From NCBI RefSeq assembly GCF_900105345.1, contig NZ_FNSN01000003.1:992001-1056000 (forward strand): a stretch of DNA of 64,000 bases, read 5' to 3'. Under the pieces are notes generated by a model. The model was not told where the DNA came from. It searched no databases and saw nothing but the letters and a program-made list of their open reading frames with translations. A program made the position numbers and the translations under genes. Below, in pieces: positions 51,938-60,170 of this stretch. Each line of letters starts with the position of its first letter. Within the stretch, counting starts at the first letter, position 1. This stretch comes from Arthrobacter woluwensis. Lineage in GTDB: Bacteria > Actinomycetota > Actinomycetes > Actinomycetales > Micrococcaceae.

Positions 51938-51943
51938 AAGGGC

Positions 51944-52486
51944 ATGCACCTCATCTTCCGGACCCTCTGGCTGCTGTTCGCCTCGCGTCGCCGTTCACCG
52001 TTGAGCATCTGGGACACGTCCAGTCTGCCGATGCGTGCCCTGCCGACCGATGTGGACATCGCGGTCCACATCAACAACGGCATGTACTTCTCCCTCATGG
52101 ATCTGGGCCGTTTCGACCTCATGGTCCGCGCCGGGGTGTGGGAGCGCATGCGCAGGAAGGGGTGGAGCCCCGTGGTCTCCGCCCAGACCATCAGCTACCG
52201 CAAGTCGGTCAAGCTGTGGCAGCGCTACACGATCGAATCCCGCATCATCGGCCTCGACGCCAAAGCCATCTACTTCGAGCAGCGCATGGTCGCCAACGGC
52301 GAGATCTACGCCCGGGCCTACATGGCCACGCGGCTGGTCCACCGGGGACGTCCGGTGAGCAACGAGGAGATCATCGCCGAGGTCGGCCCCGTGCCGGAGG
52401 ACCTCGTACTGCCGGAATGGATCCACGAGTGGCGTTCCGACGTCGCACTGCCGGGGTCGCGCACGCCGGCGCCGCATGAGTGGTGA
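51944..52486 (+). CDS. Hotdog-fold thioesterase family protein
   Basis: This 180-residue protein has the 4HBT-type hotdog pattern. DVDIAVHINNGMYFSLMDLGRFDL (residues about 36-60) carries the conserved HxNNxxY/F motif and long central helix. SYRKSVKLWQRYTIESRIIGLD forms the following strands, and RGRPVSNEEI lies later. It is similar to the THEM6-like group of uncharacterised thioesterases that act on acyl-CoA or a related thioester. The catalytic acid cannot be set with certainty. The gene appears leaderless (TAACAT-6 nt-ATG) and is probably controlled by a repressor at the overlapping palindrome. It converges with the ABC permease gene. Confidence 0.8.
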   Translation: MHLIFRTLWLLFASRRRSPLSIWDTSSLPMRALPTDVDIAVHINNGMYFSLMDLGRFDLMVRAGVWERMRRKGWSPVVSAQTISYRKSVKLWQRYTIESRIIGLDAKAIYFEQRMVANGEIYARAYMATRLVHRGRPVSNEEIIAEVGPVPEDLVLPEWIHEWRSDVALPGSRTPAPHEW

Positions 52487-52515
52487 CTGACCCCGCGGCG
52501 CGGTGAAGGTGAGGC

Positions 52516-53307
52516 TCAGCGGCCGACGTCGCGGGTGCGCAGGACGAGCGCGGCCAGCGCCATCAGGACGATCGTCCCGCCCCACATCCCGGCGCAGGCA
52601 CCCCAGTCGACGCCCTGACTGAACGGGTCGGAGCCGAAGAACCAGTGGTACGGCGAGAAGTCCAGGAGCCACTTGGCGGAGTCACTCTGCTTGCCCACCG
52701 CGTTGAAGACGTAACCGAGCACCGCGACGGCCGCACCGAGGATGAGCCCGTGGGCACGGCGTCCCCGCAGTGCTCCGCCGAGCAGGGCGGCCGCGGCACT
52801 CAGAGCCAGCAGCCCGGCGTACCCGAGGGCCGCGCCCGCGACCTTGCCCAGGTCCAGGTTCAGCTGCGACGGGCCGTTGAGCACCGCCACCGCGCAGTAC
52901 ATGACCAGCACCAGGAAGAGCAGCCGCGCCAGGATCGCCAGCGCACGCCCCACCACGAGCTGCGCCCGGGTCACGCCGTGCGCGAGGGTCAGTTCCAGCA
53001 GCCCGGACTCCTCGTCACCGCCGACCGCCGACGCGCCCCAGGCGATCGTGGCCATGCTGAGCAGCAGGAAGCCGAGCAGCCCGAACAGCGTCGACTGGGT
53101 GTACCCCGGGCCGCTGCCGAGCTGGTCGTAGTTCAGGGTCCTGACCAGCTGGGTGGGCAGCGATTTCAGCAGCTGCTGCATCTGCCCGTTGCCCACCATC
53201 GAAGGGAACAGCGGCAGGTAGAGCGCCGCCGCGGCCACCAGACCCACGGCCCAGGCGAGCGTCGCCCGCCAGCTGTCCACCACGCCACGCGTGAAGATCG
53301 CGAACAT
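52516..53307 (-). CDS. ABC transporter permease (ABC-2 type)
   Basis: This 263-residue membrane protein has six predicted helices. The pattern of the ABC-2 exporter permease family is present: a first helix after TRGVVDSWRATLAW, GGDEESGLLELTLAHGVTRAQLVVGR between helices 2 and 3 (the conserved E-x-G-x-L-x-x-x-L-A element), and paired late helices. AAGGAG lies about 7 nt before the ATG at 53307. It follows the ATPase gene by 1 bp and is the last gene of a TetR-ATPase-permease operon. One permease gene implies a homodimer. The substrate, probably a drug or lipid, is unknown. Confidence 0.86.
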   Translation of the reverse strand: MFAIFTRGVVDSWRATLAWAVGLVAAAALYLPLFPSMVGNGQMQQLLKSLPTQLVRTLNYDQLGSGPGYTQSTLFGLLGFLLLSMATIAWGASAVGGDEESGLLELTLAHGVTRAQLVVGRALAILARLLFLVLVMYCAVAVLNGPSQLNLDLGKVAGAALGYAGLLALSAAAALLGGALRGRRAHGLILGAAVAVLGYVFNAVGKQSDSAKWLLDFSPYHWFFGSDPFSQGVDWGACAGMWGGTIVLMALAALVLRTRDVGR

Positions 53308-53308
53308 C

Positions 53309-54316
53309 TCAGGACTCCTTCCGTGCGTGCCGCTCATGGCGGCCGCCCCGTCGTTCCGCATCTGCGGGATGCGCGGAGCCCGGGTGGGTGCCGTACAGGG
53401 TCAGCACCGCCTGCTCCAGATCGGGCTCTTCCAGCACGACGTCGGTGACCGGCAGGGCGGCGAGGGCGGCGAGCAGGGGGCGGACGCCGTCGTGCACGCT
53501 CGCCTCCAGCCGTCCGTCCGGGAGGGTGGTCAGGCCGTCGACGCCGGGGACGCCACGCAGACGTTCGAGAGCGTCCTCGCGCTGCTGGTCGCCGTCCTCG
53601 AGCCGGACCCGCAGGGTGCGGACCGCGGTCGCCCGCAATTCCTCGACGCTCGCGTCCGCGACGATCGTCCCGGCGCGGAGGATCGCCACCCGGTCCGCGC
53701 TCTGCTGCAGTTCGCTCAGCACGTGGGAGCTGAGGAGGACCGAACGGCCGTCCGCGCGGACCTCGGCGACCATCGCCAGGAATTCCTGTTGGAGGAGTGG
53801 GTCCAGACCGCTGGTCGGTTCGTCCAGGATGAGGAGTTCGGGGTCGTGCATGAAGGCCTGGATGAGCCCGAGCTTCTGCTTGTTGCCTTTGGAAAGCTCG
53901 CGGACCTGCTTGTCCAGCGGGACGTTGAGCCGTTCGGCGAGCTCTTCGATCCGGCCGTGCCGCACGGGGCCGCTCAGCCGGGCGAAGTGCTGGAGGAGCT
54001 TGCGGCCCGTGACCCGGGATTCCAGGATCAGTTCGCCCGGAAGGTAACCGATCCTGCGGCGCAGCTCGGGGCCGGCGTGCCGTGGGTCCTCGCCCAGCAC
54101 CCGGAGTGTCCCGCTGCTGGGCCGGATGATGTCCACGAGGCACCGGAGCGTGGTGGTCTTGCCGGCGCCGTTCGGCCCGATCAGGCCGAGGACGGAACCC
54201 GGCGGCAGCTCGAAGCTGAGCCCGTGGAGCACTTCGTTCCGTGCGAAGGACTTGTGCAGGGATTCGACGCTGATGCTGACTGGACTGGTACCGATTGAGC
54301 TGGTGCTGGACGACAT
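53309..54316 (-). CDS. ABC transporter ATP-binding protein
   Basis: This 335-residue ATPase has Walker A GPNGAGKT at residues 47-54, the signature LSKGNKQKLG near 142 and Walker B LLILDEPTSGLDP near 162, then the H-loop LLSSHVLSE. After the nucleotide domain (to about 235) a C-terminal extension with the DUF4162-like VRLEDGD...VHDGVRPLL pattern is present, as in drug and lipid exporters. An unusual His/Arg-rich tail ends the protein. The start codon is 1 bp from the TetR stop codon. It powers the permease encoded downstream. Confidence 0.9.
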   Translation of the reverse strand: MSSSTSSIGTSPVSISVESLHKSFARNEVLHGLSFELPPGSVLGLIGPNGAGKTTTLRCLVDIIRPSSGTLRVLGEDPRHAGPELRRRIGYLPGELILESRVTGRKLLQHFARLSGPVRHGRIEELAERLNVPLDKQVRELSKGNKQKLGLIQAFMHDPELLILDEPTSGLDPLLQQEFLAMVAEVRADGRSVLLSSHVLSELQQSADRVAILRAGTIVADASVEELRATAVRTLRVRLEDGDQQREDALERLRGVPGVDGLTTLPDGRLEASVHDGVRPLLAALAALPVTDVVLEEPDLEQAVLTLYGTHPGSAHPADAERRGGRHERHARKES

Positions 54317-54317
54317 G

Positions 54318-54974
54318 TCAGGCCTCCTGAGGTTCGTCGTGGTCCGGGGAGGTGGCCTCCCGGTAAGCCATGAGGAAGGCGTCCGTGGTGTAGAAGCCGT
54401 GGGTGTAGAGCTCCAGGCCCGGCCCGCCGATGCGCTGCATGACGCTCTGCCAATCGCCCTCCACTCCCAGGGCCTCCGCCGCGATCGGGCCGAAGGCGAG
54501 TGAGCCGACGCTGGTGAGAGCGGTGAGGACGGCGACCCCGCGGATGTCGGTGAAGGGCCGGACGGTCCCGTCCTCGATGCCGCTGCGGATCACCGACTCG
54601 CTCAGCTCCACCAGGTGCTGGAACAGTGAGGCGCTCGTGGCGGTGCCCTCCAGCAGCGCCTGGCGGAGATAGTCCATCTCCAAGGTGTAGCCCTCCGGAT
54701 TGCGGTTGAACTCCGCCATGAGGTGTTTGAGTCCGCCGGGCCGCATCTTGCTGCTCGCCCGTTCAGTGGTCACGCCGAGAACCTGCTCGTCACAGGCTTC
54801 GCGCAGACCGGCGGCCGAACCGAAATGGTGGATGAGGAGGCCGGGACTGACCCCGGCCTCCGTGGCGATGGTGCGGAGGCTCGTTTTCGTGAAGCCGTCG
54901 CGGACGTAGAGCCGGATGGCCGTGTCGCGGATCCGGGCCTTGGTGGTGAAGTCGTTCTGCGGTGCTGAACGCAT
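54318..54974 (-). CDS. TetR family regulator of the adjacent ABC exporter
   Basis: This 218-residue regulator has a helix-turn-helix at residues 10-58 (ARIRDTAIRLYVRDGF, then TIATEAGVSPGLLIHHFGS) and a C-terminal TetR_C domain. It is the first gene of the operon, 1 bp before the ATPase gene. Its own start codon is embedded in the palindrome TGTTTAAGATACTAAACA, so it likely represses its own operon until a drug or lipid binds. TAGTAT on the reverse strand ends 7 nt before the ATG, so the message appears leaderless. The frame is open to 55370, but that part overlaps the operator and has no start signal. Confidence 0.87.
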   Translation of the reverse strand: MRSAPQNDFTTKARIRDTAIRLYVRDGFTKTSLRTIATEAGVSPGLLIHHFGSAAGLREACDEQVLGVTTERASSKMRPGGLKHLMAEFNRNPEGYTLEMDYLRQALLEGTATSASLFQHLVELSESVIRSGIEDGTVRPFTDIRGVAVLTALTSVGSLAFGPIAAEALGVEGDWQSVMQRIGGPGLELYTHGFYTTDAFLMAYREATSPDHDEPQEA

Positions 54975-54991
54975 GTTTAAGATACTAAACA
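54974..54991. promoter_or_regulatory. Autoregulatory operator at the TetR-ABC operon start
   Basis: TGTTTA-AGATAC-TAAACA has perfect 6-bp arms. It overlaps the first base of the start codon and the -10 hexamer TAGTAT on the reverse strand. Binding here would block a leaderless promoter directly. Confidence 0.6.
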
Positions 54992-55045
54992 GGCGTTCAA
55001 TGGAAGGGAAGAGGTGCGGGCCTGGGCGTCGTGTGAGTGGCGGGC

Positions 55046-55390
55046 TCAGTGGCCGGCGCGACGTCGTGCGCGACGGCGGGTGAGGCGCCCGAGCGCCGCC
55101 CAGCCGAGGCAGAGCACCACGACCGAACCCAGGGCGATCATCGCCACGGCGCTGTCGTGCCAGGAGAGGAATCCGGTGAGCAGGGGATGGTCGCGCTGGG
55201 TCTCGGGCGGGAATTCGTACCAATTGTCCGAGCCGCGGGTGTTCGACCACGCACGGCGTCGCCCGCCCAGCTGTCCCGCCAGTTTCGGGCGCACGATGGC
55301 GTTCACGAGCACGGCCACGGCGAGTGGAGCGCAGACACACACCAGGAAGCCCTTCTGTTCCCGCACCCACGTGATGATCCTCTGCCGCAT
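55046..55390 (-). CDS. Small two-helix membrane protein, unknown function
   Basis: This 114-residue protein has two predicted membrane helices (about 15-35 and 78-100) with a polar loop of about 40 residues between them. The loop has WSNTRGSDNWYEFPPETQRDH. The C-terminus is strongly basic (RLTRRRARRRAGH). AGGGGG lies 5 nt before the ATG at 55390. An alternative ATG eight codons earlier lacks a ribosome site. I recognise no family. The gene is divergent from thioredoxin and shares no operon. Confidence 0.55.
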   Translation of the reverse strand: MRQRIITWVREQKGFLVCVCAPLAVAVLVNAIVRPKLAGQLGGRRRAWSNTRGSDNWYEFPPETQRDHPLLTGFLSWHDSAVAMIALGSVVVLCLGWAALGRLTRRRARRRAGH

Positions 55391-55509
55391 CGGCACCCCC
55401 TGTCCCTTGGCCATCTTACGGACGTCGCCGCGGCGGAAACGGTCACGCCCTCAGCGGAAAGGGCGCGGGCACGGTGGCCAGGCGACGTTCGGGTGGCTAC
55501 CGTGGAGAC

Positions 55510-55902
55510 ATGGCTACCGTAGACATCACCGGAGAACAGTTCACCGAGACCATTCAGGGCAACGACATCGTGCTGGTGGACTTCTGGGCCGATTGGTGCC
55601 GACCCTGCAAGATGTTCGCCCCCAACTACGCCGCCGTCTCGGAGAAGCACCCGGACGTCTTCTTCGCCAAGGTGGACACCGAGACCGAGCAGCAGCTGTC
55701 CGCCGAGGCCGGCATCACCTCGATCCCGACGCTCATGGCCTTCCGCGAGCAGGTCCTGGTCTTCTCCCAGCCCGGCGCCATGTCCGCCCCGCAGCTCGAG
55801 CAGCTCGTCGAGGCCGTCAAGGGCCTGGACATGACCGAGGTTCACGCTCAGGTCGCCAAGGCCCAGGCCCAGGCCGAAGCGGACGGCCCCGAGCAGGCCT
55901 GA
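55510..55902 (+). CDS. Thioredoxin
   Basis: This 130-residue protein has a thioredoxin fold with the active site WCRPC (Cys30, Cys33), the FWADW lead and the cis-proline in SIPTLMAF. The C-terminus is extended by about 20 residues that are Ala/Gln/Glu-rich and helical. It should reduce disulfides in the cytoplasm. The active site CRPC differs from the classical CGPC, which shifts redox potential in studied variants. The start is the ATG at 55510: TACCGT (55498-55503) ends 6 nt before it and no ribosome site exists, so the 12 codons before it in the longer frame are not used. Confidence 0.88.
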   Translation: MATVDITGEQFTETIQGNDIVLVDFWADWCRPCKMFAPNYAAVSEKHPDVFFAKVDTETEQQLSAEAGITSIPTLMAFREQVLVFSQPGAMSAPQLEQLVEAVKGLDMTEVHAQVAKAQAQAEADGPEQA

Positions 55903-55920
55903 CCCCACGATTTCCGTGCC

Positions 55921-55967
55921 GACGGCCCGGTGAGCGCCCCAGCGGGCGCCGCCGGGCCGTCGTCGTC
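55921..55967 (+). terminator. GC-rich hairpin after the thioredoxin gene
   Basis: GACGGCCCGG near 55921-55930 pairs with CCGGGCCGTC near 55954-55964, with GCGCC and GGCGC pairing further in. No T tract is present. It lies about 20 bp past the thioredoxin stop. Confidence 0.6.
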
Positions 55968-56003
55968 CGCGAGGCAGGAAGGGCGGCCTTCTAGACTGTC
56001 CGC

Positions 56004-56633
56004 ATGAGTCTCATTCCCGAGCAGGACGAGCAGGAGCGGCCTGGCCGGAGCCGCGTCGCGACCGCAGCCGTTACCATCGGCGGGTTCGTCCTGCTGCTCT
56101 GGGTCATCGAGCTGGTGGACACCGTCACCGGCCACCGGCTCGACTCCTTCGGGATCAGGCCGTGGAACCCGTCCGGGCTGAGCGGGATCCTGTTCGCGCC
56201 GCTGCTGCACCTGGGCTGGGGACACCTGATCGCGAACACCGGTCCGCTGCTGGTCCTGGGTTTCGTGATCCTGCTGTCCGGGGTCGGGGCGTGGCTGCGC
56301 GTCACCGCCGTGGTCTGGCTCGTGGGCGGTATCGGCACCTGGCTCACGGGTGGGCCGGGATCGCTGCACCTCGGCGCCTCCGGGCTGGTGTTCGGCTGGA
56401 TCGTCTATCTCGTGCTGCGCGGCGTCTTCACCCGAAGCGTGCTCCAGATCGCGCTCGGAGTGGTCATCCTCCTCGCCTACGGGGCCGTCCTCTGGGGTGT
56501 TTTCCCCGGTCAGACTGGGATCTCCTGGCAGGGGCACTTGTTCGGCGCGATCGGCGGAGGGCTGGCGGCCCGCCTCGAAAAGCCCCGGCAGGACAGCCCC
56601 GAGGTCTGGCCGCCGACACGTACCAACCAGTAA
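56004..56633 (+). CDS. Rhomboid family intramembrane serine protease
   Basis: This 209-residue membrane protein has six predicted helices. The catalytic Ser126 in GASGLVFG and His178 in WQGHLFGAIGGG form the rhomboid dyad. HLGWGHLIANTGPLLVLG (residues 69-86) holds the conserved His and Asn of the second helix. It should cut membrane proteins within the bilayer; the substrate is unknown. TAGACT (55992-55997) ends 6 nt before the ATG, so the message may be leaderless. Its stop codon lies within the -10 hexamer of the acyl-CoA ligase gene that follows, so two promoters are packed tightly. Confidence 0.88.
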   Translation: MSLIPEQDEQERPGRSRVATAAVTIGGFVLLLWVIELVDTVTGHRLDSFGIRPWNPSGLSGILFAPLLHLGWGHLIANTGPLLVLGFVILLSGVGAWLRVTAVVWLVGGIGTWLTGGPGSLHLGASGLVFGWIVYLVLRGVFTRSVLQIALGVVILLAYGAVLWGVFPGQTGISWQGHLFGAIGGGLAARLEKPRQDSPEVWPPTRTNQ

Positions 56634-56643
56634 CCTGCCTCAC

Positions 56644-58329
56644 ATGGACTCCTACACCGCCGGGGACGCCAGCGTCCCGCTGCTGAACCGGACGATCGGC
56701 GACGACTTCGAAACCGTCGTCCAGCGTTTCCCCGAGCGGGAGGCACTTGTCGAGGCGGGACTTCCCGGCCATCCTCCGCGCCGATGGACGTACCGCGAGC
56801 TGAACGACGACGTCGACCTCCTGGCGCGTGCTCTCCTCGCCGTGGGCATCGGCGTGGGGGAGCGGGTCGGCATCTGGAGTGCGAACTGCGCCGAATGGAC
56901 GGTCCTCCAGTATGCGACGGCCAAGATCGGCGCCATCCTGGTGAACGTCAATCCCGCGTACCGCACGCACGAGCTCGAATTCGTGGCCCGGCAGAACGGC
57001 ATGCGGATGCTGGTCCTCGCGCCGGACGACCGGAACAGCGACTACGTGGCCATGGCCCGAGCGGCCGTCGAGCACTGTCCCGAACTGCGGGAACTCGTCT
57101 TCCTGCCCGGCAACAACGAGACCGATCCGCAGCTGAGCCTGCGCGAGGGGGTCCCGCAGAGCCCCGGGGAATGGAGCTGGAACGGTCTGCTCGAGGAGGC
57201 CGCCGTCGTCGTGCCCGAAGCGCTCGCGGAGCGGATGGCGGGACTGGATCCGCACGATGCCATCAACATCCAGTACACCTCCGGCACCACGGGGTTCCCG
57301 AAGGGCGCCACCCTCACGCACCACAACATCCTCAACAACGGACACCAGATCGGCGCCCTCCTGAAGTACACGGAGGAGGACAAGGTGGTCATTCCCGTGC
57401 CGTTCTACCACTGCTTCGGCATGGTGATCGGGAATCTGAACATCTTCTCCTACGGGGGCACGGCGATCATCCCGTCGCGCTCGTTCAACCCGGCGGCCGC
57501 GCTGCGGGCGGTGCAGGAGTTCGGGGCGACGTCGCTCTACGGGGTGCCGACCATGTTCATCGCCGAGCTGGCCCTTCCCGACTTCGACTCGTACCGCCTC
57601 GAGACCCTGCGGACCGGCGTCATGGCGGGGTCACTCTGTCCGATCGAGGTCATGAAGCGTGTGATCGGGGAGATGCACATGAAGGACGTAGCCATCTGTT
57701 ACGGTATGACCGAGACCTCGCCCGTCTCCACGATGACCCGGGAAGGCGACACCCTGGCTCAGCGCACCGAGTCGGTGGGACGCACGATGCCGCACTGCGA
57801 AAGCCGCATCATCGATCCGCTGAGCGACGAGGTGGTGCCGCGGGGTGAGATCGGCGAGCTGTGCACGCGCGGCTACGTCGTGATGAAGGGCTACTGGGAT
57901 CAGCCGGACAAGACCGCGGAGGCCATCGACGCTGAGGGCTGGATGCACACCGGGGACCTCGCCCGGATGGACCAGGACGGCTATGTGGTGGTGGAGGGCC
58001 GTATCAAGGACCTCGTGATCCGGGGCGGGGAGAACATCTATCCCCGGGAGATCGAGGAGTTCCTGTACCAGCACCCGGACGTTCAGGACGTCCAGGTGAT
58101 CGGTGTCCCGGATGAGAAGTACGGCGAGGAGCTCATGGCCTGCATCATCCTGAAGCCCGGGGCGCCTGCGCTGACGGTGGAAAGCCTCCGTGAGTACTGC
58201 GCGGGACGCCTGGCGCATTACAAGATCCCGCGGTATCTGGAGCTGCGGGAGAGCTTCCCCATGACGGTCTCCGGCAAGATCCGGAAGGTCGAGATGCGGG
58301 AGGAAGCGGTGAAGAGGATGGGGCTGTAG
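56644..58329 (+). CDS. Acyl-CoA synthetase (AMP-forming), medium-chain FadK/AcsF2-like
   Basis: This 561-residue ANL superfamily enzyme activates a carboxylic acid to its CoA thioester. The P-loop YTSGTTGFPKG lies near residues 210-220, ICYGMTETSP near 357, GWMHTGDLARMD near 436 and the hinge with VEGRIKDLVIRGGENIYPREIE near 453. The catalytic lysine is in MTVSGKIRKVEM near the C-terminus. Overall it resembles medium-chain fatty acyl-CoA ligases of the ACSF2 type. The substrate is inferred only from similarity. TAACCT (56631-56636) ends 7 nt before the ATG and no ribosome site is seen. Confidence 0.9.
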   Translation: MDSYTAGDASVPLLNRTIGDDFETVVQRFPEREALVEAGLPGHPPRRWTYRELNDDVDLLARALLAVGIGVGERVGIWSANCAEWTVLQYATAKIGAILVNVNPAYRTHELEFVARQNGMRMLVLAPDDRNSDYVAMARAAVEHCPELRELVFLPGNNETDPQLSLREGVPQSPGEWSWNGLLEEAAVVVPEALAERMAGLDPHDAINIQYTSGTTGFPKGATLTHHNILNNGHQIGALLKYTEEDKVVIPVPFYHCFGMVIGNLNIFSYGGTAIIPSRSFNPAAALRAVQEFGATSLYGVPTMFIAELALPDFDSYRLETLRTGVMAGSLCPIEVMKRVIGEMHMKDVAICYGMTETSPVSTMTREGDTLAQRTESVGRTMPHCESRIIDPLSDEVVPRGEIGELCTRGYVVMKGYWDQPDKTAEAIDAEGWMHTGDLARMDQDGYVVVEGRIKDLVIRGGENIYPREIEEFLYQHPDVQDVQVIGVPDEKYGEELMACIILKPGAPALTVESLREYCAGRLAHYKIPRYLELRESFPMTVSGKIRKVEMREEAVKRMGL

Positions 58330-58342
58330 GGCTTCTTCGCGA

Positions 58343-58401
58343 ATGCGGGGTCACTTAATGCCGGTTCCGGCCCCTTCGGACGGCATTAACTGACCCCGCA
58401 T
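58343..58401. repeat. Palindrome related to the one at 59380, left of the DUF559-like gene
   Basis: Arms 58343-58363 and 58381-58401 (21 nt) pair with one mismatch around a 17-nt loop. The arm contains GCGGGGTCACTTAATGCCG. A related arm CGGGGTCACTTGATGCCGGTT occurs at 59381-59401, on the other side of the gene at 58457. It may act as the terminator of the acyl-CoA ligase gene. Confidence 0.72.
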
Positions 58402-58456
58402 CGGGAGGTTGTGGATACCGTCAGCGGGTCGAGGAAATTTAGGCAAAGCTGGGAGC

Positions 58457-59377
58457 ATGACCAAGCCGAAACCGCTCCCGGAAGGACTCCGGGCCCGGCC
58501 TTTCACGGTGCACGAGTCCCGGGATATGGGTGTCTCTCCGGGGCGGCTGCGTGCGAAGGATCTCGAAACGGCCGGCCGGCTGATCCGAGTGCCGAGCGGT
58601 GTGCTTCCCGACCTCCGGGAGCGGAGCAGGGTCCTGACGAAAGCGACGCCGACCGCGTGGGTCTCGCATCAGACAGCCGCCGTGTTGAGCGGACTGGGTC
58701 TGCCGTCGTGGCTGGTGGACGAGACGCAGGTGCACCTGAGCAAACCGCACGGTCTGCCGCGAGTACGTCGGGAAGGCGTGGTGGGGCATCGGGTTCGGGT
58801 CTTCCCTGGAGAAGTCGAGGAATTGGATGGCATCCCGATGTCAACCCCTCTCAGGACATGGCTCGATCTCGCGCATGCTCTTCCGTTGCCGTATCTGATC
58901 GCGATGGGGGATCAGCTGATCCGGATTCCGCGGGAACGGTTCGAGGGCCGGACGGATCCGTACGCGTCGCCGTCGGATGTCGCTGCGATCATCCGGAATC
59001 ATCGCAAAATGAAAGGTGTCCGGAAGGCCGGGCTGGCCCTGGAGCAGATGCGGATCGGTGCTGATTCGCTCCCTGAGACGTTTCTCCGGCTCGCGATGCT
59101 CGAGGCCGGGCTGCCCGAACCGGAACTTCAGATCCGGGTGGATCCGACCGACCCGTGGTCGCCTCCCGCGGATCTCGGCTACCGGGAGTTTCGGCTGGCC
59201 ATTCAGTACGAAGGGGCGCACCACAGAAGCCGGTTTCAGCAGAGCCGGGACAGTCGACGGGATGAGGCCTTCATCAACGCCGGCTGGCTCTACTTCAAGA
59301 TGAATGCAGACGACCTTGCGGAAGGATTCGTCGGAGCGATCGAACGGATCAAACGCGGGCTTCGGAGAGCGGCTTGA
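58457..59377 (+). CDS. DUF559/AbiEi-like domain protein
   Basis: This 306-residue soluble protein has an N-terminal winged-helix-like part (residues 10-50: FTVHESRDMGVSPGRLRAKD, then RLIRVPSGVLPD) similar to the antitoxin domain of AbiEi proteins. A middle region of unknown fold (RTWLDLAHALPLP) follows. The C-terminal part is endonuclease-like and related to DUF559 and Vsr-type nucleases, with a core of DLGYREFRLAIQYEGAHHR and a final LYFKMNADDL. Such proteins are common in Micrococcales and their role is unknown. No toxin partner is adjacent. The start is the ATG at 58457. Lower GC in places and flanking related palindromes hint at mobility. Confidence 0.62.
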   Translation: MTKPKPLPEGLRARPFTVHESRDMGVSPGRLRAKDLETAGRLIRVPSGVLPDLRERSRVLTKATPTAWVSHQTAAVLSGLGLPSWLVDETQVHLSKPHGLPRVRREGVVGHRVRVFPGEVEELDGIPMSTPLRTWLDLAHALPLPYLIAMGDQLIRIPRERFEGRTDPYASPSDVAAIIRNHRKMKGVRKAGLALEQMRIGADSLPETFLRLAMLEAGLPEPELQIRVDPTDPWSPPADLGYREFRLAIQYEGAHHRSRFQQSRDSRRDEAFINAGWLYFKMNADDLAEGFVGAIERIKRGLRRAA

Positions 59378-59379
59378 AT

Positions 59380-59435
59380 ACGGGGTCACTTGATGCCGGT
59401 TGCCAGGTCCCGAGAGGACGTGATGTGACCCCGCA
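59380..59435. repeat. Imperfect palindrome related to 58343, right of the DUF559-like gene
   Basis: CGGGGTCACTTGATGCCGGTT (59381-59401) closely matches the left arm at 58347-58367. The inverse arm (GATGTGACCCCGCA, about 59422-59435) is degenerate. It lies between the converging DUF559-like and oxidoreductase genes. Confidence 0.65.
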
Positions 59436-59438
59436 GTG

Positions 59439-60101
59439 CTAGGCGGCGGCAGACTCCACTCCGATGAGTTCGCGCAGCTCGTCTGCCTCCACGTTCGCCC
59501 CGAAGGCGGGGTTCCCCGGCTCGAGGCGTGCTCCCGCGGACAGCGGGCTCAGGACCACCGGATCGAAGCCCAGGGCGTCGACCAGGCCTGAGACCGCGTC
59601 CAGATCCGGTTCCAGGTCGCCCGCGACGGCGATCGCCTTCCGTCCGGGCGCCCCGGCGAGCCGGGCGCCTTCGTCCAGGTCGTGATAACCCATGTGGTTG
59701 AAGGCCTTCAGCACGCGGGACTCGGGCAGGAAATCCTGCACGATCTCGCTCGTGGACGTGGCAGGGTTCCGGAGGTCCTCGCGCAGGCCGTCCGTCTCCC
59801 ACCAGTAGTTCATGGCGTCGATGACCGGCTTCCCGCGGAGTTCCTCGACCGGGAGGCTCTGGTACTTGCCCAGGGGCAGGGCGAGGACGACCAGATCCGC
59901 CCGTCGCGCGGCTTCCTCCGGACGCGCCGCGACGGCGCCCGGCGCCAGCACGGCGGTGATGAGGGAGATCTTTGCGGGGTCGCCGGAGCCCGAGATCAGC
60001 ACCTTGTAGCCCGCCGCCACGGCCAGGCGGGCCAGGACGGTGCCCACCTTTCCGGCGCCGAGGATGCCGAGGGTGAGGGGGTTCTCCTGCTGTGCCGTCA
60101 T
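59439..60101 (-). CDS. NAD(P)-binding oxidoreductase, F420-dependent NADP reductase-like
   Basis: This 220-residue protein has a Rossmann fold at the N-terminus ([24 protein letters not shown], residues about 9-32). An [11 protein letters not shown] segment and [17 protein letters not shown] near residue 145 follow, as in small NADPH-binding proteins of the F420:NADP oxidoreductase type. Whether it uses F420 is not shown. The start at 60101 is chosen by conserved content. It shares an interleaved promoter region with the divergent MarR gene, so the MarR protein is likely to control it. The stop codon lies close to the palindrome at 59380. Confidence 0.8.
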   Translation of the reverse strand: MTAQQENPLTLGILGAGKVGTVLARLAVAAGYKVLISGSGDPAKISLITAVLAPGAVAARPEEAARRADLVVLALPLGKYQSLPVEELRGKPVIDAMNYWWETDGLREDLRNPATSTSEIVQDFLPESRVLKAFNHMGYHDLDEGARLAGAPGRKAIAVAGDLEPDLDAVSGLVDALGFDPVVLSPLSAGARLEPGNPAFGANVEADELRELIGVESAAA

Positions 60102-60130
60102 GGTCGGACGCCTTCCGCTGGGCAAATGAA

Positions 60131-60170
60131 TTGACACGTCAATAGTCCGCTCCTACAGTTGACATGTCAA
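60131..60170. promoter_or_regulatory. Interleaved divergent promoters with twin MarR-type operators
   Basis: TTGACA (60131-60136), 17 bp and TACAGT (60154-60159) face the MarR gene. On the other strand TTGACA (60165-60170), 17 bp and GACTAT (60142-60147) face the oxidoreductase gene. Each -35 is inside a palindrome: TTGACACGTCAA (60131-60142) and TTGACATGTCAA (60159-60170). Confidence 0.72.

Noticed and set aside
58457-59377. AbiEi antitoxin of a type IV toxin-antitoxin pair
   Set aside because: The N-terminus is similar in style, but no AbiEii nucleotidyltransferase toxin gene is adjacent and the C-terminus is nuclease-like, so a toxin-antitoxin label is not supported.
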